A stretch of DNA of 64,000 bases from Callaeas wilsoni (lineage: Eukaryota > Chordata > Aves > Passeriformes > Callaeidae). The notes beneath the pieces are model-generated. The model was not told the origin of the DNA. It made no database searches and saw only the letters and a program-made list of their open reading frames with translations. A program made the position numbers and the translations under genes. The stretch is from positions 124,001 to 188,000 of the forward strand of contig VWPU01014160.1 of assembly GCA_013398955.1 (NCBI GenBank), read 5' to 3'. Below, in pieces: positions 27,401 through 37,050 of the stretch (position 1 is the stretch's first letter; every line of letters starts with the position of its first letter).

Positions 27401-30400
27401 CTTTCAGTGCAGGTACCTGTGAATTGAATTGATCTCTGCACCTAGTTCTCAGTACACTACTATATTCAGAAAAAAAAATTTTAAAATTCCCTATGTTTAA
27501 ATCTGTACTTGCTTCTTGGCCATCAAGCTTGGAAAGGTCTTCAAAGATTACTTTATCCTGCTGTGCCTAAGTAACCAGAAGGAAATGCCTCCCATCTCAT
27601 TACTCTGGTTTACCTTGAATAACCTTTGCCTGTAATGAGTTGATGATTGCCAGTTGGTCAGCATATGCATTTCTGGTCAGTATATTCTCTAGTGCTCTCC
27701 ACAAACAGCCCTCCTGTCCCCATTCCCTGCACACACACACCCACCTTCCGCTGAACAGAAGACGTCCACATGAGCAGAGTGTGCTGGACTTTCCTCCCTT
27801 GTTGTTACTTTGGGACTGATGGAGATGAGAAGCTTCTGGGATCAGAGTGTCCCCAGACTACTTTTTTCTTTTTCTTCTTTTAATGCCACTGAGCTTAGAA
27901 GTCTCCTGCTGCTCATGTCGCTTCACTGTTCAACTTGGTTGCTGCATCAGAAAAGGAAGGAAAGCTTTGATCTTGACATGCCCTTCTTCTCTGTCCCCCT
28001 TTACAACTTCTTCAGGAAAACAAAAACTTGATTAAGTGCATCTGTGGTGTCAGTCCTTTCAGGGAAGAACAGATGCTTTTATCAGATGTCCTCCCAAAAG
28101 CTTTAATGCCCTGATGAAGTCCAAGTTGAACTGTTAGAGGACACACTGGAGCACTGACTTTATCACCCTCCCCACACTGCCCTCAGGGTAATCTGCACAC
28201 AGGCTTAAAAGTGTCCTCTCCCAAAGTGGATTTAGGCCATTACTTATTGTGGTTTCTGGAACTGAGGGATTAGCAGGGACCTCTGGCAATGACCACAGGC
28301 ACAGCCATCAGTGTCCAGGCAGCAGCCGCATGCTCACGACTCTGCTGTAGCCACATCTGTTATACCTTTGGAGGAAGACAGTCCATGACCCTCATTGTTT
28401 GTCTTGCCCTTCACCATTCATGGTTTTAAAGATTTCTGTTCCTTGGATCTTCTCTCTGGCTGCTTAAATTTGTGAGGTATATTTTCCTCATTAGCTGTGG
28501 GCACATTTGCACTTTTTCCCTGGCCACGTGGACCTCTAGTTCAAACAAATGTACTTAGAGTCTTTTTTAAACTTACTATTTCCCCAGTTCCCCTCACCAG
28601 CTTCAGGAGTAAAATCGTTATGTGGCTTAAAAGCCTTGCCTGTAACTTTGAATGAAAAAGAACCATATTACCATCAGCTAACTCTCTGTTAATGTATAGT
28701 ATCAAAATACTAAATTGAAAATGCTGTTACGATTACCTTCCATGGTGCTGTAGACTCTAGGGGCCACAGAGCATGTCCTCTGTGCAAAGGAGAGTTTGAT
28801 GGTTCTTTCAGGATTCAATTAAAGGCTCTCAGGTGCCTTACCTGACCTTTCCCTAGTGCAGAGTGAATGTGGCTTTCCTATCAGCCATTCCTTCAGTGAG
28901 AGGGCTGTTCCCATCAAACCTTGAGGAGAGCCAGCAGGACTCTGTGTCTCTGGGGGAAGCAGGTAGGTCAGCTCTTCCAGGGTGCGTCAGGTGTGTTAGT
29001 CAGCTGCAGAAGAAATGGGCTTTCATACAGTTAGTGTTATTCTAAGACAGTCACTAGATGGGCCTTTTTCCTTTTTTCTTTCTTTTTGTAGTAAACTGAA
29101 GTCAGTAGGATAAAATAAAAAGGAAGTCGAGCTTTCTGTCTCCTTCATGGTCCTTCATCCATCAGCCATACCAAGTGGTGCTGTCATTGATGAAAACAAG
29201 ACAATCCCCTTTTACTGCTGTCTTGCTATTTAATATGCATTCTGTGTGCCCCCAGACAGGCCGGAGCACATGCACAGCTCACTCTGGGATGTTGTTGTAT
29301 ACTTAGTAAATGTAGCTGTCCAAACTTTTATGCCATTTCTTCATATTTTTTTCCATGTTAAAAAGAGTGAGAGGAAAGTACCACTTGAAAATGCACAAGT
29401 GTAATCTTCTAAATGAATTTAATGTAGTACAAGCTCACTTGTAATTGCAAATACTAAGGCTGCGTTTTTCCCCTTACTCTAAATGTCTGAAAATCTCATT
29501 AATGTTAATGTATGGGGAAGAAGTGCTTAGCCTATTGATGGAGGAATGAAATCAGGAGCAAAGCACAGCTCTACATAGATTCATCTGCAGATTAAGGCCT
29601 GAAGCAGCCATTAGATTATCAAATCTGACCTTCTATCTAATACAGACCATAGATTCTCATCCACTTAATTCTGTATTTATCCTAAGAACGGCACCAGAAA
29701 ATCAAATACAGTGCATTAACATATTATAATGTAGCAATATATTCAGTCATTTCTCTTTCTTTTGTTTTTTTTTTTACTCTAAAACCAGGGACAAACAGCA
29801 CTCCTGTGCTATATGATTTTTGATGAAAATCTGCAGGAGGAGCGATTTCAGCTTTTTATCTGTCTGCGAAGGAGAATTTGTATGTCTGTGTGTTTGCATA
29901 GGATTTTGTGTAGCTCTTTGAAAATTATTCACTTGTAACTAACCAGTATAGAGCTATTGAGAACCATTACTTCTGTTTTGCTCTGAGGACATCATAAGTT
30001 GAAATAGGGATTTTTAATTTTTTTTAACAGAAAAAGGAATTTTCTTGAAAAATCTGTGTGGTCCTTGAGAAGTGCTTTCTAACATCTTATTTAGAAACTC
30101 CCTGCCAGTCAGTTTTCCTAAGAAGAACAAAGCACATTTCACATCTGGCTTCTCATCTCTTTGACTATAACATAAAACTGCCCTTGAAGTGCACCTGGGA
30201 GGTATCCAGGGGGATACCACACACACACAAAAGACAAGCCAAGCTGTCTGAATGAGCTGCACTGGGCTACTGCACATTTTAACCACTAGCCAGCATTCTG
30301 CTGAATAGAGGGGCAAAAGAGATGAGGAAAGTATCAGAGAATTCAGAGGAGTGGCTAGCACAGTGCAAAATACAGAGGTCCCAGGCTTGGCACATATACA

Positions 30401-30844
30401 CTCTCCTGAAGAAGTCCTCCTGCCCAAAGTCAAGCTGCACCAGCCCCTTGGTGTTGCTCATCCCATAAACATATTTCTCTGCAAGCCACCACAGCCCAGA
30501 CAGAGGGAGAGTCTCTGTTGCTCATGTGCTGCAAAAGCTTTTGCTGCCCCTTGGGTAGTGAAAATTGGGCTCTTAGGGCTTGTTTGCAACAATGCAATTT
30601 CTATCTCCTTTCTCTCCAAAGCTCAGAAATCCTGCTACTGGCTTGGTCCCGTCTTGGAGTTTCATTTGAGTTTTAACTCTGAAGTTCATTTGGATCCTGT
30701 TCCTTGAGTTTTGATGGGTTTTTAAAAATATGAATCATGGCTAAGTGCTGCTATTGAAAGCAGAGATTTGAACCCATGATTGCAGGAATTGGAAGTTCAG
30801 TATGAACTCCCAAGCTGGTGCAAAACCATTTGCCAAGGACAAAG

Positions 30845-30882
30845 GGTTTTGCCTGGCATATACTGGTTTTGCCTGGTATACT
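30845..30882. repeat. Imperfect 20/18-bp tandem duplication
   Basis: The unit ggttttgcctggcatatact is followed at once by ggttttgcctggtatact, the same sequence with a 2-base deletion and no other clear change. It lies about 1.05 kb upstream of the CHST11 terminal exon. Confidence 0.9.
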
Positions 30883-31932
30883 GGCAGGGAGGAAGATCCC
30901 TATAACCAAAGGAACACACATAACAGGTGTATAGACTCTGCATTGCCTCAAACACTTCTTTTCAGTGTCCTGTGATTCATGTTAATTCAACAAGAAGGTA
31001 CAAGATAAATGAAAGACTCAGCGTACAGGAAGGAATCTCAGACCTCCTTGCCTATCAAATAGGAAGGTCAATACTTGCCTTAATTCTTGTCTTTGACGCT
31101 AAATTAATTACTGAGCATAAGGCTCTTTGAAATTCACAGGTAAATTGTGTTAAATAAATGTAAATAACATTACTAAAATATTCATACTGTTGCTTTGATG
31201 CAGTTTATTCTCAGTATGTAATAAGGTATTTGTAGCAGCAAGGATAGGGCTGCACAGCAAAACCCCGTGCTGTTAGTTAATCAGAGACACCTCTGAATAA
31301 CCAAACACAGGAGCCCTGCACTGGCATGGTCATCATATCTGAATGAATTTTCCTCTTGGAGAGTAGCAGGAATATCCACGCGCTTCATTTCTTCTGGCCA
31401 TAGCCATATAAGCCATATTCAAGGTCATAGCCAAGAAACAAGCCATGACTATTAAATTCTCTAACATAAAAGACACCAGTAACACGAACACACAGAGTTT
31501 TCATTTTGTCAAATTTTCCAGTATCTTCCTACCCCGTCTCAGCAGCAAAAGGTCCAACACTGCTCTAGCTGGGTTGGACTGCAGAGTGGAGGCGAGATTT
31601 GTTTTCCAAGCCTAAGACAAGCAGTGACCACATCTCAGGATGAGGGTTCCATAAATACAGTTGCCACTGCGCTGTGTGAGCACTTGTGCTCCTTCATGTT
31701 GTCTTCAAAGCAGAGCTCTGGATGCTCTGTGAACAGCATTTAATCAGTGTGTATCAAGAAGTTTGGAGACAAAAAGAGTTTATCTTCTAGAATAGTATCA
31801 GTTGTACTCAGCCACATAATGAGCTATTCCATGCAAGGAAAAAATCTGCTTTTCTATGATTTGTATAATAAGCAAAAAGGCAGTGAGAGTTTCCCAGCCC
31901 TTGACCTATTGGTGCCTGTGCTTCCTTTGCAG

Positions 31933-32781
31933 TTGTCCAACACAGCAATTCTTCATCAGATCAGACGAGACCAGGTGACAGACACATGCCGAGTGAACAG
32001 CGTGTCGAGCAGGAAGCGCCGTGTGCTGACACCCAACGATCTCAAGCACCTGGTTGTGGATGAAGATCATGAAATGATCTATTGCTATGTTCCCAAAGTG
32101 GCCTGCACAAACTGGAAGAGAGTCATGATGGTTTTGACGGGAAGAGGCAAATACAGTGATCCGATGGAAATCCCGGCCAATGAAGCCCACGTGTCTTCAA
32201 ACCTGAAGACCCTCAACCAGTACAGCATCCCAGAGATCAACCACCGCTTGAAAAACTACATGAAGTTCCTCTTTGTTCGCGAGCCTTTTGAAAGACTGGT
32301 GTCAGCCTACAGGAACAAGTTCACCCAGAAGTACAACACTTCCTTCCACAAGCGATACGGCACCAAAATCGTGAGGCGCCAGAGGAAAAACGCAACCCAG
32401 GAAGCTCTGCGGAAAGGTGATGATGTGAAATTTGAAGAGTTTGTGGCATATCTCATCGACCCACACACCCAAAGAGAAGAGCCCTTCAACGAGCACTGGC
32501 AGACTGTGTACTCCCTCTGCCACCCTTGCCACATCCACTACGACCTCATAGGAAAGTACGAAACACTCGAAGAGGATTCGAATTACGTTCTCCAGCTGGC
32601 GGGAGTAGGCAACTACCTGAAATTCCCCACCTATGCAAAGTCTACGAGAACTACTGACGAAATGACCACAGAGTTCTTCCAGAACATCAGCTCCTTGCAC
32701 CAAACGCAGCTGTATGAAGTCTACAAACTTGATTTTTTAATGTTTAATTACTCAGTGCCAAGCTACCTGAAATTGGAATGA
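31933..32781 (+). CDS. CHST11: Carbohydrate sulfotransferase 11 (chondroitin 4-O-sulfotransferase 1), terminal coding exon
   Basis: CHST11 is a Golgi type II membrane enzyme that transfers sulfate from PAPS to the 4-OH of GalNAc in chondroitin, an important step for cartilage proteoglycans. This exon encodes 282 residues plus a TGA stop, starting LSNTAILHQ. That matches human residues 71-352 in length and, from memory, in nearly all positions. It is phase 0 and follows an AG acceptor at 31931-31932. Visible motifs are the 5'-phosphosulfate loop PKVACTNWK (32092-32118) and the 3'-phosphate motif REPFERLVS (32278-32304), both diagnostic of the HNK-1/C4ST sulfotransferase family (Sulfotransfer_2). 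Four N-glycosylation sequons, NTS, NAT, NIS and NYS, sit at human-equivalent positions 205, 223, 321 and 342. The cytoplasmic tail and transmembrane anchor lie in exons outside the window. There is no frameshift or lost key residue. The frame stays open for 62 codons upstream to 31747, but that part is intronic. The paralogues CHST12 and CHST13 are a worse match. Confidence 0.97.
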   Translation: MSNTAILHQIRRDQVTDTCRVNSVSSRKRRVLTPNDLKHLVVDEDHEMIYCYVPKVACTNWKRVMMVLTGRGKYSDPMEIPANEAHVSSNLKTLNQYSIPEINHRLKNYMKFLFVREPFERLVSAYRNKFTQKYNTSFHKRYGTKIVRRQRKNATQEALRKGDDVKFEEFVAYLIDPHTQREEPFNEHWQTVYSLCHPCHIHYDLIGKYETLEEDSNYVLQLAGVGNYLKFPTYAKSTRTTDEMTTEFFQNISSLHQTQLYEVYKLDFLMFNYSVPSYLKLE

Positions 32782-32844
32782 GGGATGGGTTGGGGGGAAA
32801 GAAGGGAGAGAAAGCCTGTTTTATTTAAGATTTTTATTTGTCAT

Positions 32845-32850
32845 AATAAA
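32845..32850 (+). promoter_or_regulatory. CHST11: Proximal polyadenylation signal of CHST11
   Basis: This canonical AATAAA lies 64 bases after the stop codon and is followed by a T/GT-rich stretch (gggttattttgt, then a T-rich run near 32880-32895) that fits a downstream element. It would give a very short 3' UTR. Actual use is inferred. Confidence 0.5.
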
Positions 32851-34949
32851 TATGGAGAATGGGTTATTTTGTAAATTAATATTTTCTTTTTTTGAATGAT
32901 GCTGCGAGCAGCACAGTCAAAATTATTTAAATCAACTGTAAGAAAGGACAGCTCTCTTTGCAGGGTAACGGGATTGTGACGATCTAGCTGTAGAAATGAA
33001 TAATACTGCTACACTGTTTAAACAAATGTTAATTGTGTTCTGGTGAATTTCATTGATCTTGCATTCCTCCAGTTCTAATTAATGTTATTTATACTTATTT
33101 AAAACATTGTCTCTTGGTAGGTTTCACTTCAGCAGCAGAGATAAGATAACATGCGGACAAAAGGAGTCTGGTTTTGTGCTTTCCTCAATTGAGCTTGCTC
33201 TGGGTAATAATATTCTTCCATTAGCCATTGATGCAGGTAAATATGGGAATGGTTCTGGATACCACATGCTTTGAGAAGAGTGGTGAAAATAAGTTCTTTA
33301 GAAAGTGATGTTGCACTCAATACTAGTACAAAATCTATCTTTCTAGGCCTGAAAAGGAAAAGTAACTCAGATTTGGGTAGATTCATGATATCTAAAACCC
33401 ATGATGGAAAGAAATGTGAATGTATTCCTTAGGAAGAGAAAGTCTTTTTTAAGTCTCTTTTATAAGTCTTAATGAATTTATGGAGAATATGACCACTCTC
33501 ATTGTCTCTTAATTTGAAGCTTCCCAGCCCAAATGAATTGGGGATGGTACATCAGAAAAGAATCAGCATTTGGAAAGTGACTGTAAGAGATTTTTTAAAT
33601 GCCCAAAGCAATTGGCATTGACTTAATTCATATCCAGGATGAGGCTGAGGAGAACTCCATCCTTTTCAAGTTGTGCGTCCCTAGTTGATCCTAAGATGGG
33701 CAACCAAAACTGGCTCGAGAGACACTGGTCATGATACGTTGCTATAAATGATGTGGGCATGTCATTTGAAAAGTCAGAAAGTCACCTTCCTGTTGATTCT
33801 CTAAGCATGCAAGGCAATTACAAAGGTCTCATCTTCCTACATCCTGGTTTCCTGGCTTTTTCCTAGGGAGAAGAGGCTTTCTTTTTTAGTTGATGCCTAA
33901 ATACCATTGACAGGGATTTTTCTAAATTCCAGTGGGATAGAAATTCATCTAAGTCATGTCTAGTGTAAGACCATGACCTTTTTTCTTAAGGGGAATGTCT
34001 CGGTAGCAGTTGTTTTGTGCTTAACAGCTTTTTGGATGGCAGATTGTTTTGGGTAAGCAAATAGTAATGTATACACAGCAGATAAACAAGGAAAAATGGG
34101 ATTTCAGTGTGGATCTGTTAGCCAGCTAGTGGGGGCAGAAGTTCAGGCTTCTCCAGATGCTTGCTTCAGTTGGATGCAGGTGAGGTGTATGGCCTGGGGA
34201 ATGCTCTGTAGCCACCTCAGCACCCGTAGGCAGCTGATGGGCAGAGGCTAAATTGAGGCACTTGTGAAAATATAAAATCTGCTTTAAAGTTGATAGATGG
34301 TAAAAAATGGGGGGTTTAACTTGCCTGTGTGTCAGTCTTATGATCAAAACAAACCCTTTCAAAAATTACTGATGTTTTAAATAAAGTCAGCTGAAGGCAG
34401 AGCTATTTCAACAGTATCAGAGCCAGATTCTGAAAAATGTCATATTGTACAGTAGCCAATAATATACACTGAATTATATTAGTTTCCAGGACACAGATGT
34501 GATTAAAGAAGAAAAATAGTTTGCATTTTATTTGATAAAAATAAGTTGCTGAATAAATCTCATTGAAAAATAAATTAACATAACAAACAGCAACTGAAGT
34601 CCTCACACAATTGGATTTGGTCTTAGGCAGGATTCGGATCATTATTTTTTCTATCATACTAGACAAATAAATCTCTCATCCATTCTGGAACAGCCACAGT
34701 TTTCATAACCCAGGCCCTTTCATAACCCACTGGCCCAGTGGCTGACAAGGGGCTGGCTGGCTGTGTCTGACCCCTCTTAATTCCTGATCCATTGCTGATT
34801 GTTGGTTGTTATTTTACTTTAAAGCAGTTTAGTCTCATTTAGAGTACGTGGAGCTGTTACAAGTGCCTCTCCGAGTGTGCCCTGGCTTTCGTATGTTCCT
34901 AGTTCAATGGTTGTGTGTTTGTTGAAAAAACAGCTGTCTGAGGCAGGTT

Positions 34950-34976
34950 CCCCTTCCCCTCCCTCCCCACCCCCCC
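34950..34976 (+). repeat. C/U-rich tract in CHST11 3' UTR
   Basis: This is a run of C blocks (4, 4, 3, 4 and 7 C) separated by one or two T or A, on the mRNA-sense strand. The complementary strand fits a G-quadruplex pattern. In RNA such tracts are typical poly(C)-binding protein (PCBP/hnRNP K) sites, but that role is only inferred here. Confidence 0.7.
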
Positions 34977-36711
34977 AAAAAATTCCAACAAGCTATTTGT
35001 GTGCTAGTTTGGCCTTGCATCCCACAGTGCTCATATTTTGGTCCAATCTACTTATAAGTTAGCCGTTAATCCATCCAAAAGAATGTGATGTGATTTTTTT
35101 CATTTAAGACAAAAATGTTAGCTTCAGAAAGTAAATATTTAAAAATCAGGGTGTGCTTCCCCCTTTCTTTTTGTACTTTTCTCTGGCATCATCACCACAC
35201 TTTTATGCGTTCTGAAATACTGTCTCTAGTTTCAGAGCTTTGGAGACACAAAACCTTTCTAGTAGCTGTGATAGAAAAGCTTTAGGTGAAAAACGTGTTC
35301 AGGAGATCTGAGGGGTGACCATTGCTCCAGCCAGGATTTTTAGCAACAGCTTTGGGTTGGATTACCCAAATTCTGGCTCCCTACAGAGGGTAGCTCTACA
35401 GGTGGATGCTCAGCGCTGAGAAGGCTTTTATGTGGACTTCAGTGGGTACTTAAAGTCACTTGCTTTTGAAAACCCTTGATCCCAAACTACCAGAACCTGG
35501 CTATTTAGTGTGTTATATCTATCCTGAGGTGCTGTGAACGGGCTGTAGATGTGTGTTTAAAATGAACAGCTGATGTGCTGGATATGGTCATGTCCTGTGC
35601 AGTGAGCAGCAAGCCCTGACCAGCTCAGAGCAGGATGACAATGTTAAGGAATAGCCATTTCTTTTGGTCTACTGGGTGTGCTGTTTTGACTGAGCCAAAA
35701 AATCTCTTTCCACTGCAGCCACACAGGAGGAGGCTCAGGGCTGTTCGTGCTCATGTCAGTGAGCTGGCAGCCACCACCCGCGGTGGGGGGCAGCCAGGGA
35801 ACTGGGTTGGTTTTACCGTCTAACTCTTCACTGGGTTTCCCAGCTGGAGGAGAAGAGGGGCTGGTCTGCTCCTGAATTCTGCCTCTCTCCCGGCTCCATT
35901 TCTGCTGTGGCCACAGCTGATCCTGGGAGACAAACGGGTGGCACAGAGCCACAGCAGAATGTGAAATACAGACGTGCCGGCGGGGCTGCGGGGGCCACCC
36001 GGGAAGCTGCTCTTGTAGAAGGGTGTGCGTTAATTATGTCGAGTAGTGATGAGCACAGAGAGGGCCCAGTGGGGAAATTCCTGCTCCCCTCCTCTGTCCC
36101 CAGCCCCCTCAAAGCCGCTGGAGCAGTGATCCTCATCTCTGAGCGGCTGATGCCTCCCTGGCATCTGGCAGGGCCAGCGCTGAGCCCAGCAGTGCTGGCG
36201 GCTCTGTACTTGGCACAGTATCCACAGCTGGGGGGTCATTTCCCCCAAATGGCCCCAAACACCTTGACCTGGACTGCAGGCTGGATTTGGCCCATCTGAA
36301 CATGGTGGCAACTCTTGGGGGGTGGGATGTCCCCCCAAACCTGGCTCAGTCCATGCTTCAGCCTCTTAATAAACCATGTCCATTTTCACAGAAATGTGCA
36401 AACTGCTGAACCATGCTCTGCGTAAGACAAGTTAAATAAATAATCCACAAGCAGAAGTGCTTTTAGAAGTAAGTTGACCCCAGGTGTTTTAGGGTTTCAC
36501 TGTAGTCTGCTGCACTTTTCAGGTACAAAAAGGGACTGTCCTTACTATTACTCTTGTTACAGAGAGTGTTATTTTCTTACATGCATGCACAATACAATGT
36601 GTACGAATAATTTAACATCAATGTGGGGTTGGATTTTTTTTTTTTAACCTATTTGTATGCAGTAGAAGGCTTGTTGTAGAAGAGTATCTCCTCATACTTA
36701 AATATACTGTT

Positions 36712-36717
36712 AATAAA
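36712..36717 (+). promoter_or_regulatory. CHST11: Distal polyadenylation signal of CHST11
   Basis: This AATAAA sits in an AT-rich context and is followed by an A-rich run and then a short tgtgaactg element about 40 bases downstream. It is the last good hexamer before the composition changes, so I use it as the provisional end of the longest CHST11 transcript. Confidence 0.45.
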
Positions 36718-36981
36718 GAAAAAAAAGATAAATTATACATTGCCAACACAAGTGTGAACTGCTCATGAATCTTTCCTTAAAAAAGCCATTCAAGCCTGAT
36801 TATTTTTCTAAGTAACTTCAATTAAATTGAAGAAAGAAAATTCCTCTCTCTGTGCTTTATTTATGGCTCATGCTTTCATGGTGGATTTTTCAGGGTGGGA
36901 TTTTTGTCTGCACGGCTTTGCTTTCTCACCTGCCTTATTGTATATTGTAGGCATGACAGGACACACTGAAGATTTCAAAAT

Positions 36982-37004
36982 CATCTACTCCTGTAGAGTA
37001 GATG
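36982..37004 (+). other. Perfect 9-bp hairpin downstream of CHST11
   Basis: The arms catctactc (36982-36990) and gagtagatg (36996-37004) flank the loop ctgta. It sits about 265 bases after the distal AATAAA of CHST11 and just before a G-quadruplex motif. Confidence 0.85.
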
Positions 37005-37027
37005 TGGAGTAGGAGAAATCCCTTAGT

Positions 37028-37050
37028 GGGGTGGGGGTCAGTGGGCAGGG
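37028..37050 (+). other. G-quadruplex motif downstream of CHST11
   Basis: Four G tracts of 4, 5, 3 and 3, separated by loops of 1, 5 and 2 bases, lie on the CHST11 sense strand about 310 bases past the distal polyadenylation signal. The pattern meets the usual G3+N1-7 rule. A pausing or termination role is inference only. Confidence 0.75.

Larger units (their letters stand above)
1..31932 (+). other. CHST11: CHST11 last intron (3' part)
   Basis: I see no coding exon in this stretch. It ends in a splice acceptor (cttcctttgcag at 31921-31932) directly before the CHST11 terminal exon, so I infer it is the 3' portion of the intron between coding exons 2 and 3, at least 31.9 kb long. The preceding exon should encode a segment like the human one around residues 40-70 (membrane-proximal stem region), and I could not find it on the + strand. 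The + strand looks T-rich by eye in many places, as expected for the sense strand of a transcribed intron. Separate entries cover the CpG island, CR1 fragments, tandem repeats and hairpins; I see nothing else identifiable. Part of the stretch could instead hold a noncoding RNA or an alternative first exon. Confidence 0.75.
32782..36735 (+). other. CHST11: CHST11 3' UTR (inferred extent)
   Basis: This is noncoding sequence downstream of the CHST11 stop. Human CHST11 mRNAs carry a 3' UTR of several kilobases, and here canonical AATAAA hexamers occur early (32845), in the middle (34380, 36368) and late (36712). I therefore infer alternative polyadenylation with a longest form of about 3.9 kb. 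Inside are AU-rich stretches with ATTTA motifs (for example around 33080-33100), a C/U-rich tract (34950-34976) and a GC-richer, CpG-bearing part (about 35760-36200). Reading frames in this stretch show no recognisable protein. The true 3' end is not directly provable from the sequence. Confidence 0.6.

Noticed and set aside
30765..30795. tRNA-like B box on the minus strand (gggttcaaatctc)
   Set aside because: The would-be T stem does not pair and I see no acceptor, D or anticodon arms, so there is no tRNA gene or clear tRNA-derived element.
32302..32703. 133-codon open frame antisense to the CHST11 exon
   Set aside because: It is a mirror frame of a conserved coding exon; its openness follows from the codon use of the real gene.
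35644..36338. Several overlapping frames of about 100-130 codons on both strands
   Set aside because: They lie in the GC-richer portion of the inferred CHST11 3' UTR, with no recognisable protein; overlapping frames on both strands indicate composition effects.
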